From: Virgibacillus proomii
GTDB lineage: Bacteria > Bacillota > Bacilli > Bacillales > Amphibacillaceae
Direction: 5' to 3'
Length of the DNA stretch: 64,000 nucleotides
Assembly (NCBI RefSeq): GCF_018916875.1
Contig: NZ_JAHLNO010000021.1
Coordinates: forward strand, 86,547-150,546
Under the pieces are notes generated by a model, which had not been told where the DNA came from, ran no database searches, and saw only the letters and a list, made by a program, of their open reading frames with translations. A program made the translations under genes and the position numbers. Each line of letters begins with the position of its first letter. Position 1 is the first letter of the stretch. Of this stretch, positions 39,342-49,244 are shown in pieces.

Positions 39342-39388
39342 AATTAAAATCCTCCTAAAATATTATTTTTTATACCGTTACACACAAA

Positions 39389-39889
39389 TTATGCGCCTTG
39401 TTCTTCTTTTTGCTCTGCAACTGCTTTAGTAACGTAAGCAAGGTTGCGAATCGGAGCTTGAAGTACGCTAAGAAGCATGGAAACCATACCTTCGTAGCTT
39501 GGAAGATCCGCAAGCTCTTTAATTTGATCAAGTGTAGCAACACTACCTTGAATAACGCCACCTTTGATTTCAAGTGCTTCATGATCTTTGGCGAAATTCT
39601 TAATAATACGAGCTGGAGCTACTGCATCATCTTTACTAAACGCTATTGCGGTTGGACCAACAAGTGTTTCCGTTAGTTCATTTAATTCTGCAGCTTCTGC
39701 AGCACGACGAGTCATGGTGTTTTTGTATACTTTAAAATCAATACCTTCTTCGCGCAGTTGCTTGCGTAGTTTAGTTACCTCGGCAACATCCAAACCACGG
39801 TAATCAACGACTACTGATGTTTGGCTATTAAGAAATTTTTCTTTAATTTCTTCTACTAACTGCTTCTTTTGCTCAATAACTTTAGACAT
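39389..39889 (-). CDS. rplJ: 50S ribosomal protein L10
   Basis: 166 residues from ATG 39889 ([20 protein letters not shown]), GGAGGTGG upstream; the frame extends to 39961 across the leader hairpin and is rejected. Stalk base; its complex with L12 represses the operon by binding the leader. Confidence 0.96.
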   Translation of the reverse strand: MSKVIEQKKQLVEEIKEKFLNSQTSVVVDYRGLDVAEVTKLRKQLREEGIDFKVYKNTMTRRAAEAAELNELTETLVGPTAIAFSKDDAVAPARIIKNFAKDHEALEIKGGVIQGSVATLDQIKELADLPSYEGMVSMLLSVLQAPIRNLAYVTKAVAEQKEEQGA

Positions 39890-39947
39890 TCTTCCACCTC
39901 CTGAAAAATACATAATATACCGTAACCTTAGCCAGCACGAACGCATA

Positions 39948-40090
39948 TAAAAAGCTCTCACGTAGACATGAGAGCTTTATAATCATTGGAATACTACATA
40001 TTACCAAATCATTATCAATAACCTCGGCAGGATGATTAAGCGTGTAATGCCCCTGCTGTCTACGGTACAACGTATTCTTTTATTCACAAA
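39948..40090 (-). ncRNA. L10 (rplJL) autoregulatory leader
   Basis: The minus strand holds ACCGTAGACAGCAGGGGC and, 3' of it, CATCCTGCCGAGGT, pairing CAGCAGG/CCTGC as in the Bacillota L10 leader to which L10-L12 binds. It ends in stem AAAGCTCTCA/TGAGAGCTTT (39948-39978) plus T-run, an attenuator ~60 nt before rplJ. Confidence 0.88.
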
Positions 40091-40094
40091 ACAA

Positions 40095-40123
40095 AGTATA
40101 GCGAAACAACACTAAAAAGTCAA
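40095..40123 (-). promoter_or_regulatory. rplJL promoter
   Basis: TTGACT (40118-40123) and TATACT (40095-40100), 17-nt spacer, immediately before the L10 leader and just after rplA. Confidence 0.8.
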
Positions 40124-40134
40124 CACTTTTCTAA

Positions 40135-40830
40135 TTAGCGTACAAAGCCCGAAACATCCACGCGAATTCCTGGACCCATGGTAGATGACACAGACGCGTT
40201 TTTCATGTATTTTCCTTTTGCAGCCTGTGGCTTCGCTTTGATAAGTGTCTCCGTAATAGCAACAAAGTTTTCAATAAGCTTTTGCTCATCAAACGAAACT
40301 TTACCAATTGGAACATGAACATTGGAAGACTTGTCAACACGATATTCTACTTTACCAGCTTTAATATCCTGAACTGCTTTTTCAACTTCAAATGTAACTG
40401 TTCCAGTCTTTGGGTTTGGCATTAATCCTTTTGGTCCCAAAACTCTTCCTAACTTACCAACTTCTGCCATCATATCCGGAGTTGCCACGACAACATCAAA
40501 ATCAAACCAACCTTGGTTAATCTTATTGATATAATCCGCATCTCCTATATAATCAGCGCCAGCTGCCTCAGCCTCTTTTGTTTTTTCACCTTTAGCAAAA
40601 ACGAGTACACGTTGTGTTTTACCTGTTCCATGCGGCAACACCATCGCCCCGCGGATTTGCTGATCCGCCTTTTTAGGATCCACACCTAAACGAAAAGCAG
40701 CTTCTACTGTTTCATCAAAATTTGCTTTTGCCGTCTCTTTTACAAGAGTAATTGCTTCAGCTACATCATATGCTTTTGTGCGATCAACAAGCTTAGCTGC
40801 TTCTTGATACTTTTTTCCTTTTTTAGCCAT
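40135..40830 (-). CDS. rplA: 50S ribosomal protein L1
   Basis: 231 residues from ATG 40830 ([20 protein letters not shown]); the frame opens to 40875 without a good site. L1-stalk protein; [21 protein letters not shown] is the signature. The rplK-rplA gap is 247 nt with a terminator-like hairpin. Confidence 0.96.
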   Translation of the reverse strand: MAKKGKKYQEAAKLVDRTKAYDVAEAITLVKETAKANFDETVEAAFRLGVDPKKADQQIRGAMVLPHGTGKTQRVLVFAKGEKTKEAEAAGADYIGDADYINKINQGWFDFDVVVATPDMMAEVGKLGRVLGPKGLMPNPKTGTVTFEVEKAVQDIKAGKVEYRVDKSSNVHVPIGKVSFDEQKLIENFVAITETLIKAKPQAAKGKYMKNASVSSTMGPGIRVDVSGFVR

Positions 40831-40950
40831 CTTTATTTCCTCCTCGAATGTGGTTATAACGGTAGTACCTCCCACTTATAAAAGCTGAACACCACTTTTA
40901 TAAAGTTTAAGAAGATAACCTAGCTATTGGGCTAAATTACCATCTTCAAG

Positions 40951-40982
40951 AAAAAGGTTGCGAGGAGACTCCAACCGCAACC
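40951..40982 (-). terminator. Attenuator-like hairpin between rplK and rplA
   Basis: Minus strand GGTTGCG pairs with CGCAACC around TTGGAGTCTCC-type loop sequence and is followed by TTTTTC, a good intrinsic terminator. Downstream GAAGAT...ATCTTC forms another arm before rplA. Confidence 0.7.
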
Positions 40983-41077
40983 CACGTATTAGCTAATCTT
41001 CTAACACACTAATCTGCAACAAAACGAAAGCGAACTAGCATCTACTAATCCCGTGCTAATTTACCAATTCGCAACAA

Positions 41078-41503
41078 TTAGTCTTCGATGTTAATCCCCA
41101 TGCTGCGTGCAGTTCCTTCAACCATGCGCATCGCTGCTTCTACATCAGCAGCATTTAAATCAGGCATCTTCGTTTCTGCGATTTCTTTCACCTTATCGCG
41201 TTTTACTGTTGCAACTTTATTACGATTAGGTTCACCTGAAGCAGTATCAATGCCTGCTGCTTTTTTCAACAGTACGGCTGCAGGTGGAGTTTTTGTAACA
41301 AATGTAAACGAACGGTCTTCAAATACCGTTATCTCAACAGGGATAATCATACCCGCTTGATCTTGCGTACGTGCGTTAAATTCTTTACAAAATCCCATGA
41401 TGTTAACACCTGCTTGACCTAATGCCGGTCCTACTGGCGGTGCCGGGTTTGCTTTTCCAGCCGGGATTTGAAGTTTTACCAGTTTAATTACTTTTTTAGC
41501 CAC
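41078..41503 (-). CDS. rplK: 50S ribosomal protein L11
   Basis: 141 residues from GTG 41503 (AAGGAGG 8 nt upstream), as in B. subtilis. [20 protein letters not shown] proline-rich N-domain targeted by thiopeptides; C-domain binds the GTPase-associated rRNA and triggers RelA. Confidence 0.96.
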   Translation of the reverse strand: MAKKVIKLVKLQIPAGKANPAPPVGPALGQAGVNIMGFCKEFNARTQDQAGMIIPVEITVFEDRSFTFVTKTPPAAVLLKKAAGIDTASGEPNRNKVATVKRDKVKEIAETKMPDLNAADVEAAMRMVEGTARSMGINIED

Positions 41504-41662
41504 GAGACACACCTCCTTAAAGTCCGTGATGTGGTAATAGGGGCTCTTATTTCCCCTCCCACTCTTATTTGCTCTAGCCTATGGATAGATGCATGAATAA
41601 CAAAAAAATTTTAGCATGAATAATGAAAAAATGCAAGGGGGTTATTCTACAAACTAAATGAG

Positions 41663-42199
41663 CTATGCTAGCTTTTCAATTTGAGAAAAGTCCAATTCTA
41701 CAGGTGTTTCCCGGCCAAACATATTAACATGCACTTTCACTTTTTGCTTGTCCGTATCAATATTTTCAATCGTACCAGTAAAGTCAGTAAACGGACCATC
41801 TGTTACACGTACATTTTCTTTTAGCTCAAAGTCAAATTGTACTGTTTTGTCCGCCACGCCCATGCGTTTTAAAATACTTTCGACTTCATCTGGCAGCAAT
41901 GGGGTTGGTTTTGTTCCCCCGCCGCTGGAACCAATAAACCCCGTTACTCCTGGGGTGTTACGAACGACGTACCAAGAATCATCTGTCATAATCATCTCAG
42001 TTAATACATAGCCTGGGAAAAACTTTTTCTTGGTTACTTTCTTTTTCCCATTTTTTATTTCTGTTTCTTCATCTTCTGGTACGATAACGCGAAAGATTTT
42101 GTCTTCCATCCCCATCGATTTCACTCGTTTTTCCAGATTCATTTTCACTTTATTTTCATATCCGGAGTAAGTATGCACGACATACCAATTTTTTTCCAT
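41663..42199 (-). CDS. nusG: Transcription factor NusG
   Basis: 178 residues. NGN domain MEKNWYVVHTYSGYENKVKM and C-terminal KOW domain VTDGPFTDFTGTIENID. Bacillus NusG promotes pausing as well as elongation. The only good Shine-Dalgarno (GGGAGGA) is ~30 nt before ATG 42199, with a hairpin between. No nearer start fits the family. Confidence 0.96.
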   Translation of the reverse strand: MEKNWYVVHTYSGYENKVKMNLEKRVKSMGMEDKIFRVIVPEDEETEIKNGKKKVTKKKFFPGYVLTEMIMTDDSWYVVRNTPGVTGFIGSSGGGTKPTPLLPDEVESILKRMGVADKTVQFDFELKENVRVTDGPFTDFTGTIENIDTDKQKVKVHVNMFGRETPVELDFSQIEKLA

Positions 42200-42207
42200 G
42201 GTTATTT

Positions 42208-42236
42208 GGACAACTTGTTCTGTCCTTTCCTCCCTT
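42208..42236 (-). promoter_or_regulatory. nusG ribosome site separated from ATG by a hairpin
   Basis: AAAGGGAGGAAA (42228-42239) is followed by GGACA/TGTCC arms (42208-42225, 8-nt loop), then AAATAACC and ATG. Folding the hairpin shortens the effective spacing to about 10 nt. Direct spacing would be about 30 nt. Confidence 0.55.
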
Positions 42237-42292
42237 TAGATTAATCTATCCATTTCCTGCGCTAGCCGACGATAAATTCGCTTCCAACTTAA

Positions 42293-42316
42293 AAAACCCG
42301 ATAGTGACCGGGTTTT
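42293..42316 (-). terminator. Terminator between secE and nusG
   Basis: AAAACCCG/CGGGTTTT arms around 8 nt, with T-run on the minus strand. It lies ~60 nt after secE and would split secE from nusG or act as an attenuator. Confidence 0.8.
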
Positions 42317-42375
42317 AAATAATCTCTTATTACATATCATTATAGCATAATTCACAAGTAAATATTCAATCTATC

Positions 42376-42543
42376 TTAAAGCAAATTCAGAATTTGTGTA
42401 ATTCCAAGGTCAATTAAAAAGAAGAACAAGGCTACAAAAGCTACTGTAGAAATAACAGTGATTGTATAACTAGTAAGCTCTTTGCCACTTGGCCAACTAA
42501 CTTTTTTCATTTCCCTTGAAACGTTTTTCAAGAAACGAAACAT
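42376..42543 (-). CDS. secE: Translocase subunit SecE
   Basis: 55 residues read directly: MFRFLKNVSREMKKVSWPSG followed by a single membrane helix ending in ILNLL. The KKVSWPSG amphipathic segment is the SecE hallmark. Short single-span form usual in Bacillota. Between rpmG and nusG. Confidence 0.95.
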   Translation of the reverse strand: MFRFLKNVSREMKKVSWPSGKELTSYTITVISTVAFVALFFFLIDLGITQILNLL

Positions 42544-42653
42544 GCTTGTACCCCCTACACCTGAAAATCACGACCTCCATCGAATATAGCAGATGAAAGT
42601 GATGCTGTATATTAAAAACGATTTTCCTTTACGTCTCTTATAACTCAAAACTG

Positions 42654-42803
42654 TTACTTTGTTTCTCGATGTAACGTATGTTTCCCACAAACTTTACAAT
42701 ATTTATTTACTTTCAGCCGCACAGGTTGTGTAGACACATTTTTGCTCGTGGTATAATTTCTGCTGGCACACACTGTACATGCTAAAGCTACTTTCTTTTT
42801 CAT
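42654..42803 (-). CDS. rpmG: 50S ribosomal protein L33, zinc type
   Basis: 49 residues read directly: [20 protein letters not shown], ending [19 protein letters not shown] and CKVC form the zinc site. Lies upstream of secE as rpmGB does in B. subtilis. Confidence 0.93.
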   Translation of the reverse strand: MKKKVALACTVCASRNYTTSKNVSTQPVRLKVNKYCKVCGKHTLHRETK

Positions 42804-43207
42804 CGCTTCACCTCAAACCGGAGAGCTTTCTATACTATTTTACTCTAGCATGGTTAGAAAAATGTGTCAATGTATCCCTATATTAAGATGTTTAAGAAGT
42901 CTGACAAAAATAACACATGGAATTTTTCACACATTAGAATAAATATAATTTTCAAGGTTAAGTTAAGACAGCACTGCGTAATACCAAATGTAAGATGTCA
43001 GGTCTATATCACTTACTGTCTTTAAAACAAAAAGGCGGGTTGCTGTGATAACAACACCTAAATGTCCGATTCGTTTGAATCTACACGACAGCGTATGCTA
43101 CAACAGCCCTACACCGCGGTTTTTATTAAGGACAAGGAAACTACGTCAGCAATACATCGTGGTTTTTTCAAGGACGTCTGCGAACTTAGCCTTTGATCTG
43201 CTCTTTT
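42804..43207. repeat. Repeat-bearing gap between sigH and rpmG
   Basis: No gene. 42887-42930 resembles the GATGTTCAAAAAG...AAAAATGAC end repeat (diverged). 43089-43180, on the minus strand, matches two units of the CCTTGAAAAA...GATGTATTGCTG family. In B. subtilis sigH and rpmG are closer. Confidence 0.55.
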
Positions 43208-43297
43208 TAGAAAAACTTGGCTTGTCGCCAAGTCTTTAGCGAAAGCTGTAGTTTTTCTTATACTATAAACCATAAAATTTTATACTTTCTATAGTAC
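43208..43297 (-). repeat. Terminator-type dispersed repeat, copy B
   Basis: Near-identical to copies A, C and D with a 2-nt deletion after the CTTGGC/GCCAAG stem. Placed ~220 nt after the sigH stop with the terminator end pointing downstream. Confidence 0.8.
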
Positions 43298-43518
43298 AAG
43301 AGAAACGTAGTCCTTAAATGAAGTTTCCCTTTATCTTCAACGATAAGTGCAACGAGATAATCGTCACGCGTAATAGGTTAGCAAACTTCTCTTTACATAA
43401 TGTATAAAATTTTAGCTTAGCAGCTCATTCACTGCCTTATAACATTTTACGGCTTACTAAATGGGCACTACTTACAGCTTTGAAATTTGGACCCTTTTAA
43501 TTCCTTTGTAACTTGAAT

Positions 43519-44166
43519 TCATAACGAAATTTCCGTTCCTTCTATAAGCTGCTCCAGCTTGCGCTTTACTCGTTGTAGTGCATTATCAATCGATTTTACA
43601 TGCCGCTTTAAATCAACTGACATTTCCTGATACGTTTTACCGTCTAAATAAAGTCGAAGTACTTTTTTCTCTAATTCACTTAGTAATTCGGATAATTTCA
43701 TTTCCATGTCGCCATATTTTTCTTGACTAATTAAGAGTTCTTGTGGATCAATCGACTTAGAACCAGCAATCACATCCAATAAGGTGCGATCTGTCTCTTC
43801 ATCATAAATAGGCTTGTCCAAGGAAACATAAGAGTTTAAAGGAATATGCTTCTGTCTTGTCGCTGTCTTAATTGCAGTTATAATTTGTCTTGTTACACAT
43901 AACTCAGCAAATGCCTTAAACGATGACAACTTTTCACCATCATAATCACGGATAGCTTTATATAATCCGATCATTCCCTCTTGCACAATATCCTCTTTAT
44001 CTGCACCAATTAAGAAGTAGGTGCGCGCTTTCGCACGTACAAAATTCCGATACTTATGTATTAAATAATCCAAGGCACGGCTATTCCCTTGATGAATAAG
44101 CTGCACAATCCCCTCATCATCCAGCCTGTTTAATTGCTTATCGCTAATCTCCTGTTTGAGATTCAC
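43519..44166 (-). CDS. sigH: RNA polymerase sigma-H factor
   Basis: 215 residues from GTG 44166 (GGGGGG 8 nt upstream; B. subtilis also uses GTG). Region 2 DYLIHKYRNFVRAKARTYFL and GADKEDIVQEGMIGLYKAI; region 4 KTYQEMSVDLKRHVKSIDNA HTH. Directs transition-state and early sporulation or competence genes, suggesting a spore-former. Confidence 0.95.
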   Translation of the reverse strand: MNLKQEISDKQLNRLDDEGIVQLIHQGNSRALDYLIHKYRNFVRAKARTYFLIGADKEDIVQEGMIGLYKAIRDYDGEKLSSFKAFAELCVTRQIITAIKTATRQKHIPLNSYVSLDKPIYDEETDRTLLDVIAGSKSIDPQELLISQEKYGDMEMKLSELLSELEKKVLRLYLDGKTYQEMSVDLKRHVKSIDNALQRVKRKLEQLIEGTEISL

Positions 44167-44276
44167 CAAGATGACCCCCCGACTACCCCGCACTCAATTT
44201 AAAGCTTATTATACAGGAAGCGCTTTAAAGTCGTCAATACTGGAAGGAGTAGTATTTGCCTAAATTTATATAAAAT

Positions 44277-44786
44277 TTACAATTTTCCCCTTCTCCATTT
44301 TTCAAATTTTCTTAATGTCTCATCGTCCAACGTGAGTTTTGTATGCACTTTTTGCTTGTGATGATCCTTAATCGTTGTATCTATTTCCTTTTTAATATTT
44401 TTTATTTCCATGCCTAATTCACGTGCTGATTTGCGCAGAGCGCCACTTGCAAAAATAGTGCGCTGCTCCGCATAGTCTGAAGTAGCAACATATACTTGAG
44501 TTCGAATATCTTTAACTTGCTTGACTAATTTTTCAATACATTCATCTGCTGTTTCTTTTTCCTTTGTGAAGATAATTTCTACATTATAGGCCTTCATTTT
44601 ACTTGCTATTCCCCGTACATAGTAAGCATCAAATACAATAATAACGCGATGTCCTGAAAATGCTTGATATTCAGCCATTAATTCAATCAAACGATCTCTA
44701 GCCTGTCCAATATCACTATCTTTTAATTTTTGGAGTTCTTCCCATGCTCCTATCATGTTGTAGCCATCAACTATTAAAACAACCAT
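44277..44786 (-). CDS. rae1: Ribosome-dependent mRNA endonuclease Rae1 (YacP), NYN domain
   Basis: 169 residues. PIN-like/NYN fold: VDGYNMIGAW (6-15), VFDAYY near 50, acidic ETADECIEKL near 77 and TSDYAEQ near 102. Cleaves mRNA in the ribosomal A site. 3 nt after rlmB. Confidence 0.9.
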   Translation of the reverse strand: MVVLIVDGYNMIGAWEELQKLKDSDIGQARDRLIELMAEYQAFSGHRVIIVFDAYYVRGIASKMKAYNVEIIFTKEKETADECIEKLVKQVKDIRTQVYVATSDYAEQRTIFASGALRKSARELGMEIKNIKKEIDTTIKDHHKQKVHTKLTLDDETLRKFEKWRRGKL

Positions 44787-44789
44787 ACA

Positions 44790-45539
44790 CTATTCACCAT
44801 AAGGGTATCTTTTACGATAGACCTCGTATAATAGTAAACTACAGGCAACAGAAGCGTTAAGGGAAGAGACCTTTCCTTTCATAGGCAAACGAACCATCCA
44901 ATCGCATTTTTTTCGAACTAATCGACTCATTCCTTTTCCTTCATTACCAATAACGATAGCGAGCGGTAAAGTTCCCTCCAACTGTCGATAATCTTCTTTT
45001 GCATTTGCCTCTGTTCCTACTACCCAAATATGTCGTTCCTTTAACTCATCAATAGTATTAGCAATATTTGTGACTCTAGCAACCGGAACATGTTCAAGTG
45101 CTCCTGCTGCCGTTTTAGCTACAGTTGCAGTTAAGCCAACGGAACGCCGTTTTGGAATAATAACACCATGAGCCCCTACCGCGTCAGCAGTACGTAAAAT
45201 CGACCCTAAATTATGCGGATCCTCCAATTCATCTAAAATAAGCAAGAAAGGTGCTTCATCCTTTTGCTTTGCTCGTTGAAATAGCTCGTCCAAAGAAGCA
45301 TAGTCATATGGTGCTACATAAGCGACAACTCCTTGATGATTGCCACCCGTCAGCTGATCTATTTTTTGCTTTGGAACTTTCTGAACAACTGTTCCGGCCT
45401 TTTTACCTAACTGATAAATCTTTGCTTGAGCGTTCGCGTTTAGATGCTCGGATACGAATACTTTATTTACAGATCTACCTGACTTTAATGCTTCAATGAC
45501 TGGGTTTTTCCCGATAATTAGTTCCTTCTCCATGCTCAT
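44790..45539 (-). CDS. rlmB: 23S rRNA Gm2251 2'-O-methyltransferase RlmB
   Basis: About 249 residues. SpoU/TrmH knot motifs ELEDPHNLGSILRTADAVG, IVIGNEGKGMSRLV and SSLNASVACSLLLYEVYR, plus N-terminal L30e-like domain. ATG 45539 is preferred over GTG 45545 (in the ribosome site) and ATG 45533. Start lies within the mrnC 3' end. Confidence 0.93.
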   Translation of the reverse strand: MSMEKELIIGKNPVIEALKSGRSVNKVFVSEHLNANAQAKIYQLGKKAGTVVQKVPKQKIDQLTGGNHQGVVAYVAPYDYASLDELFQRAKQKDEAPFLLILDELEDPHNLGSILRTADAVGAHGVIIPKRRSVGLTATVAKTAAGALEHVPVARVTNIANTIDELKERHIWVVGTEANAKEDYRQLEGTLPLAIVIGNEGKGMSRLVRKKCDWMVRLPMKGKVSSLNASVACSLLLYEVYRKRYPYGE

Positions 45540-45951
45540 GCTCACTCCTTTCTGTTTGTTCCATTGCCTCTTGTAAAAGCTGGACTAGTCGATTCTCGTT
45601 TTTTTGTAAATAATGATAACCAACCAACGCTTCAAATGCTGTACTATAACGATACATTTGTACATTCATATTTTTGGGGATCGATCCGGATTTTGCATTC
45701 CGAGCTCTAGTAACTATTCTTTCTTCTTCTTTTGTTAGTGTTCCCGATTTCAGCCAGTGCAACACAACAGCTGCCTGAGCTTTTCCTGATACATATTTAA
45801 TAGCTCTTTGATGCAGCTGTTGCGGTTTTACTTGACCCTGTTTTAGAAGATAATCCCTTACATACAATTCATAAACAGCATCTCCCATGTAAGCGAGAGC
45901 AAGGCTTTTCATTTGTTTTACATCAACATCCATTTCTATCCTCTTTTCCAT
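45493..45951 (-). CDS. mrnC: Mini-ribonuclease 3
   Basis: 152 residues. [20 protein letters not shown] carries the catalytic Asp; [20 protein letters not shown] and [13 protein letters not shown] are conserved; no dsRBD, as expected. Matures 23S rRNA ends. Overlaps cysS by 16 nt and rlmB by ~47 nt. Confidence 0.94.
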   Translation of the reverse strand: MEKRIEMDVDVKQMKSLALAYMGDAVYELYVRDYLLKQGQVKPQQLHQRAIKYVSGKAQAAVVLHWLKSGTLTKEEERIVTRARNAKSGSIPKNMNVQMYRYSTAFEALVGYHYLQKNENRLVQLLQEAMEQTERSEHEHGEGTNYREKPSH

Positions 45952-47336
45952 CTAACCCCTTGAGGTGTATCTTCTAAAATTATATTTTTAGCTTTTAGCA
46001 TATCTCTAATTTCATCGGCACGCGCAAAATCGCGATTTTTTCTTGCTTCATTACGTTCTTCAATTAATTTCTCAATTTCCTCATCAAGCAAGTCAGTTTC
46101 TACTTCTAACTCAATCCCAAGGATATTTAAAAATGAACGAATGGTGTCTTGAAAATCATCAATCACCTGACTGCAAGTTTGTTTCATCTGTACATAAACG
46201 TTGGCTTCTCTTGCGACCTCAAACAGAACAGAAATAGCATTTGCTGTATGAAAATCATCGTCCATTTCCGCTTCAAATTGTTCCCGCCACGTAGCCAGTT
46301 TTTCCAGCCATTCATCTTTATGATCTACTAAATCAAGACTAGACGTTTTCCGGTGCTCTAAATTAAAATAGGCTGTTTTTATTCGATCTAAGCTATTTTC
46401 TGCGCTCTCTAGTAATTCTTCCGTAAAGTTAATCGGATGACGGTAATGAACACTTAACATAAAAAAGCGAATAACTTGAGGGTCATATTTATTGATTAAA
46501 TCTCTTGCAAGCAAATAATTGCCTAGTGACTTTGACATTTTTTCATTGTTAATATTAATATAACCATTATGCATCCAGTAATTAGCAAATGTTTTTCCTG
46601 TGAGTGCTTCTGATTGAGCAATCTCATTCTCATGATGAGGAAAGGCAAGATCCTGTCCCCCTGCATGAATATCAATCGTTTCTCCTAAATATTTTTTTAC
46701 CATTGCAGAGCACTCAATATGCCAACCTGGACGGCCTTTCCCCCATGGAGAATCCCAGGAAATTTCTCCTTCTTTTGCTTCCTTCCATAACGCAAAATCC
46801 AATGGGTCTGTTTTCTTTTCACCTACTTGTATTCTTGCACCTGAACGTAATTCATCAATGGATTGATGCGATAGCTTCCCATATCCAGTAAATTCTCTCG
46901 GTTTAAAATAAACATCTCCGTTAGCCTCATAGGCATATCCTTTTTCAACAAGTGCTTGAATGAAGGCAATAATATCATCCATCGCTTCCGTCACTCGCGG
47001 GTTATGCGTCGCTTTCTTTACACCTAGAGCTCCTACATCCTCTAAATAAGCTGAAATAAATCGGTCTGCTACCTCAGGCACTTCTATTCCAAGTTCATTA
47101 GCAACTTTAATTATTTTATCATCTACATCCGTAAAATTAAGCACATAGTCTACTTTAAAACCGTTATACTCTAAATAGCGTCTTACCGTATCAAAGACAA
47201 TTGCAGGTCGTGCGTTACCGATATGAATATAGTTGTATACGGTAGGTCCGCAAACATACATACTTACCTTCCCTGGCTGTAAAGGCGTAAATACTTCTTT
47301 TTTACGTGTAATCGTATTATAGATTTTTATAGACAT
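45936..47336 (-). CDS. cysS: Cysteinyl-tRNA synthetase
   Basis: 466 residues. HIGH motif as HIGN in [11 protein letters not shown]; zinc ligands CGPTVYNY Cys28, Cys in HIECSAM and [13 protein letters not shown] in [10 protein letters not shown]. 5 nt after cysE. In B. subtilis cysES is under a Cys T-box. Confidence 0.97.
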   Translation of the reverse strand: MSIKIYNTITRKKEVFTPLQPGKVSMYVCGPTVYNYIHIGNARPAIVFDTVRRYLEYNGFKVDYVLNFTDVDDKIIKVANELGIEVPEVADRFISAYLEDVGALGVKKATHNPRVTEAMDDIIAFIQALVEKGYAYEANGDVYFKPREFTGYGKLSHQSIDELRSGARIQVGEKKTDPLDFALWKEAKEGEISWDSPWGKGRPGWHIECSAMVKKYLGETIDIHAGGQDLAFPHHENEIAQSEALTGKTFANYWMHNGYININNEKMSKSLGNYLLARDLINKYDPQVIRFFMLSVHYRHPINFTEELLESAENSLDRIKTAYFNLEHRKTSSLDLVDHKDEWLEKLATWREQFEAEMDDDFHTANAISVLFEVAREANVYVQMKQTCSQVIDDFQDTIRSFLNILGIELEVETDLLDEEIEKLIEERNEARKNRDFARADEIRDMLKAKNIILEDTPQGVRWKRG

Positions 47337-47341
47337 CGTAT

Positions 47342-48007
47342 CTATTCCCCTTCTTTCCCTTTAACTATTTCTTTTAATTCAGCTATTTCCGCCCTTAATT
47401 CATCAATCTCTTGTTGTAAATGCTCACAACGATTTGCAACTGGATCAGGTAGTTTATGATGGTCGAGGTCTTTTCTAATCTTTTCCCCGTGCTGCCTCAC
47501 TACTTTTCCCGGAACACCCACTATGGTTGCATGATCCGGTACATCCTTCAGCACAACAGACCCAGCCCCGACCTTAGCGCTTTTGCCAATGGTTATAGAA
47601 CCAAGAACCTTTGCACCTGTAGCAATGAGCGCATTGTCTTTTACAGTGGGATGTCTTTTCCCTTTTTCTTTTCCTGTACCACCTAAAGTGACTCCTTGAA
47701 ATATGGTGACATTATCACCAATTTCGCAAGTTTCTCCAATGACAACTCCCATTCCATGATCAATAAATAAACGACGACCGATAATTGCACCAGGATGAAT
47801 TTCGATCCCTGTTAAAAAGCGATTCAGCTGAGATATTGCACGTGCAATAAAAAACATTCTCCGCCTATAAAACATATGAGCGACTCGGTGCCACCAAACA
47901 GCATGCAGTCCTGAATAGGTTAAGAAAACTTCAAAATAGGAACGAGCAGCCGGATCCTGTTCAAACACCACATCCATATCTTCCTTCATTCTTTTCCATA
48001 TTCCCAC
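47342..48007 (-). CDS. cysE: Serine O-acetyltransferase
   Basis: 221 residues from GTG 48007 (GGAGG 8 nt upstream); the frame extends to 48043. Helical N-domain, then left-handed beta-helix hexapeptides: [55 protein letters not shown]-terminal VVRQHG and a coiled tail. First step of cysteine synthesis. Confidence 0.95.
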   Translation of the reverse strand: MGIWKRMKEDMDVVFEQDPAARSYFEVFLTYSGLHAVWWHRVAHMFYRRRMFFIARAISQLNRFLTGIEIHPGAIIGRRLFIDHGMGVVIGETCEIGDNVTIFQGVTLGGTGKEKGKRHPTVKDNALIATGAKVLGSITIGKSAKVGAGSVVLKDVPDHATIVGVPGKVVRQHGEKIRKDLDHHKLPDPVANRCEHLQQEIDELRAEIAELKEIVKGKEGE

Positions 48008-48092
48008 TTGGTTAACCTCCTTCTCTTTACGGTAAAAAAACATAAAAGTGAACCTTTTATAGATGCAGGATAGACGTTAATTTATTCCTTGT

Positions 48093-48185
48093 TAGAAAAA
48101 CTTGGCTTATCGCCAAGTCTTTATGGCGAAAGCTATAGTTTTTCTTATACTATAAACGATAAAGTTTTATACTTTCCTATAGTGT
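48093..48185 (-). repeat. Terminator-type dispersed repeat, copy C
   Basis: Near-identical to A, B and D. Here it sits ~85 nt upstream of cysE and downstream of the T-box, so its terminator end would face any T-box transcript reading toward cysE. Confidence 0.8.
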
Positions 48186-48655
48186 AAAAAGAAACTTTGA
48201 CCGGTTCTAAAATTCTCTATGACAGACAGTCTGCTATTACATCTATACTTAAGACTAACAACTTCAACGTTATATATTTACCTTTACGAAAATGTTAAAC
48301 CTTGTTTGTAAAACATATGATTTTAAAGGTTTAAACTTTCAAAGGGTTATTAAAAAGTCATCAAAATGAGATAACGAATTTCTTGGTACAGAGAATGTAA
48401 AAAATTATGGTGGCTGCTGATGTTAAGGTAACGCAGCAAAAATTTTAATGTTCTACATAAAAAGCAATTACATAGTATAGCAAATATTATTTATTGCTTG
48501 TTTCCAGCACCTCTTTTCTAAGGCAGCGCAAGCCTTCCACTCGATGAAACGAAGCCCTTAATTCCTTAGCTTGATAATCCTTTTTAGCAGCTTTTACATA
48601 GAACAAAAGCTAGAAGCGCTAGGATAGTGACTTACAAACTGGAAAGCTTCTGACG

Positions 48656-48845
48656 GGATCAAGGAAATATGCCTCTAAAACAGGGAGTATGCCGACGCTT
48701 TACGGCAAGCTCGCTTTTAGCCGGCCTTCCTTTAGATTCGAACCGATATTGGCTTATCGTAGGAAGAAAAGCGAAGTTTGCTACAATTTGAGCGCTTAAA
48801 GCTCAAAAAGTTAACCACCTTGTAGAAACGGATATTATTTCCTAG
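48656..48845. repeat. ~190-bp dispersed repeat, copy 1
   Basis: Shares with 54836-55042 the blocks GTATGCCGACGC, CTTTTAGYCGGCCTTCCTTT, CTTATCGTAGGAA, GAAGTTTGCTA-like and GAAACGGATATTATTTCCTA. No ORF is conserved. Sequence 48343-48388 nearby resembles the GTTCAAAAAG end repeat. Confidence 0.7.
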
Positions 48846-48956
48846 ATAAGAACGTAAGCACCTGGTCAGCCCGACAAGCGCAAATGCTGGATATTGATAA
48901 TTGTTAAACAAAAATTACCCACAATAAACAAACTTTATAAATTCCTAAACAAAAAT

Positions 48957-49206
48957 AAAAACAAGCGCCTCTGTATATTTCATTCAGAGACGCTTGTTTT
49001 GCGCGGTTCCACTCTGTTTGAAGGAGATGGTCTCCTTCCAACTTCATGCTTATAACGGTAAGTACCGCCGTTATGTACTCATTTCCATAACGGACTCCGA
49101 GGAGCACTTCAAAAGCAATGCTTAAAATCACTTCCAGCCAAGGCGATTCTCTCTGTATAAGCGATTTACTTCCTACTTTCCCTCATCAACGCTCTTTTAT
49201 TTGTGT
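48957..49206 (-). ncRNA. T-box leader, Cys-type
   Basis: Minus strand: stem I with AGAGAGAATCGCC and GGCTGG motifs, specifier region GAAGTGCTCC (TGC = Cys), a CCGTTATG/CATAACGG stem, the T-box AGAGTGGAACCGCG (49001-49016), and terminator ACAAGCGTCTCTG/CAGAGGCGCTTGT plus T-run (48957-48999). It senses uncharged tRNA-Cys. The next gene downstream, cysE, starts ~950 nt away. Confidence 0.92.
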
Positions 49207-49212
49207 AGTAAT

Positions 49213-49241
49213 ACTATATTACATTTTTCATAAGTTGTGAA
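49213..49241 (-). promoter_or_regulatory. Promoter of the T-box transcript
   Basis: TTCACA (49236-49241) and TATAGT (49213-49218), 17-nt spacer, directly after the gltX stop. Confidence 0.55.
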
Positions 49242-49244
49242 TCA

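Noticed and set aside
48904..49131. 75-codon frame in the gltX-cysE gap
   Set aside because: It covers the T-box leader; the RNA motifs explain the sequence.
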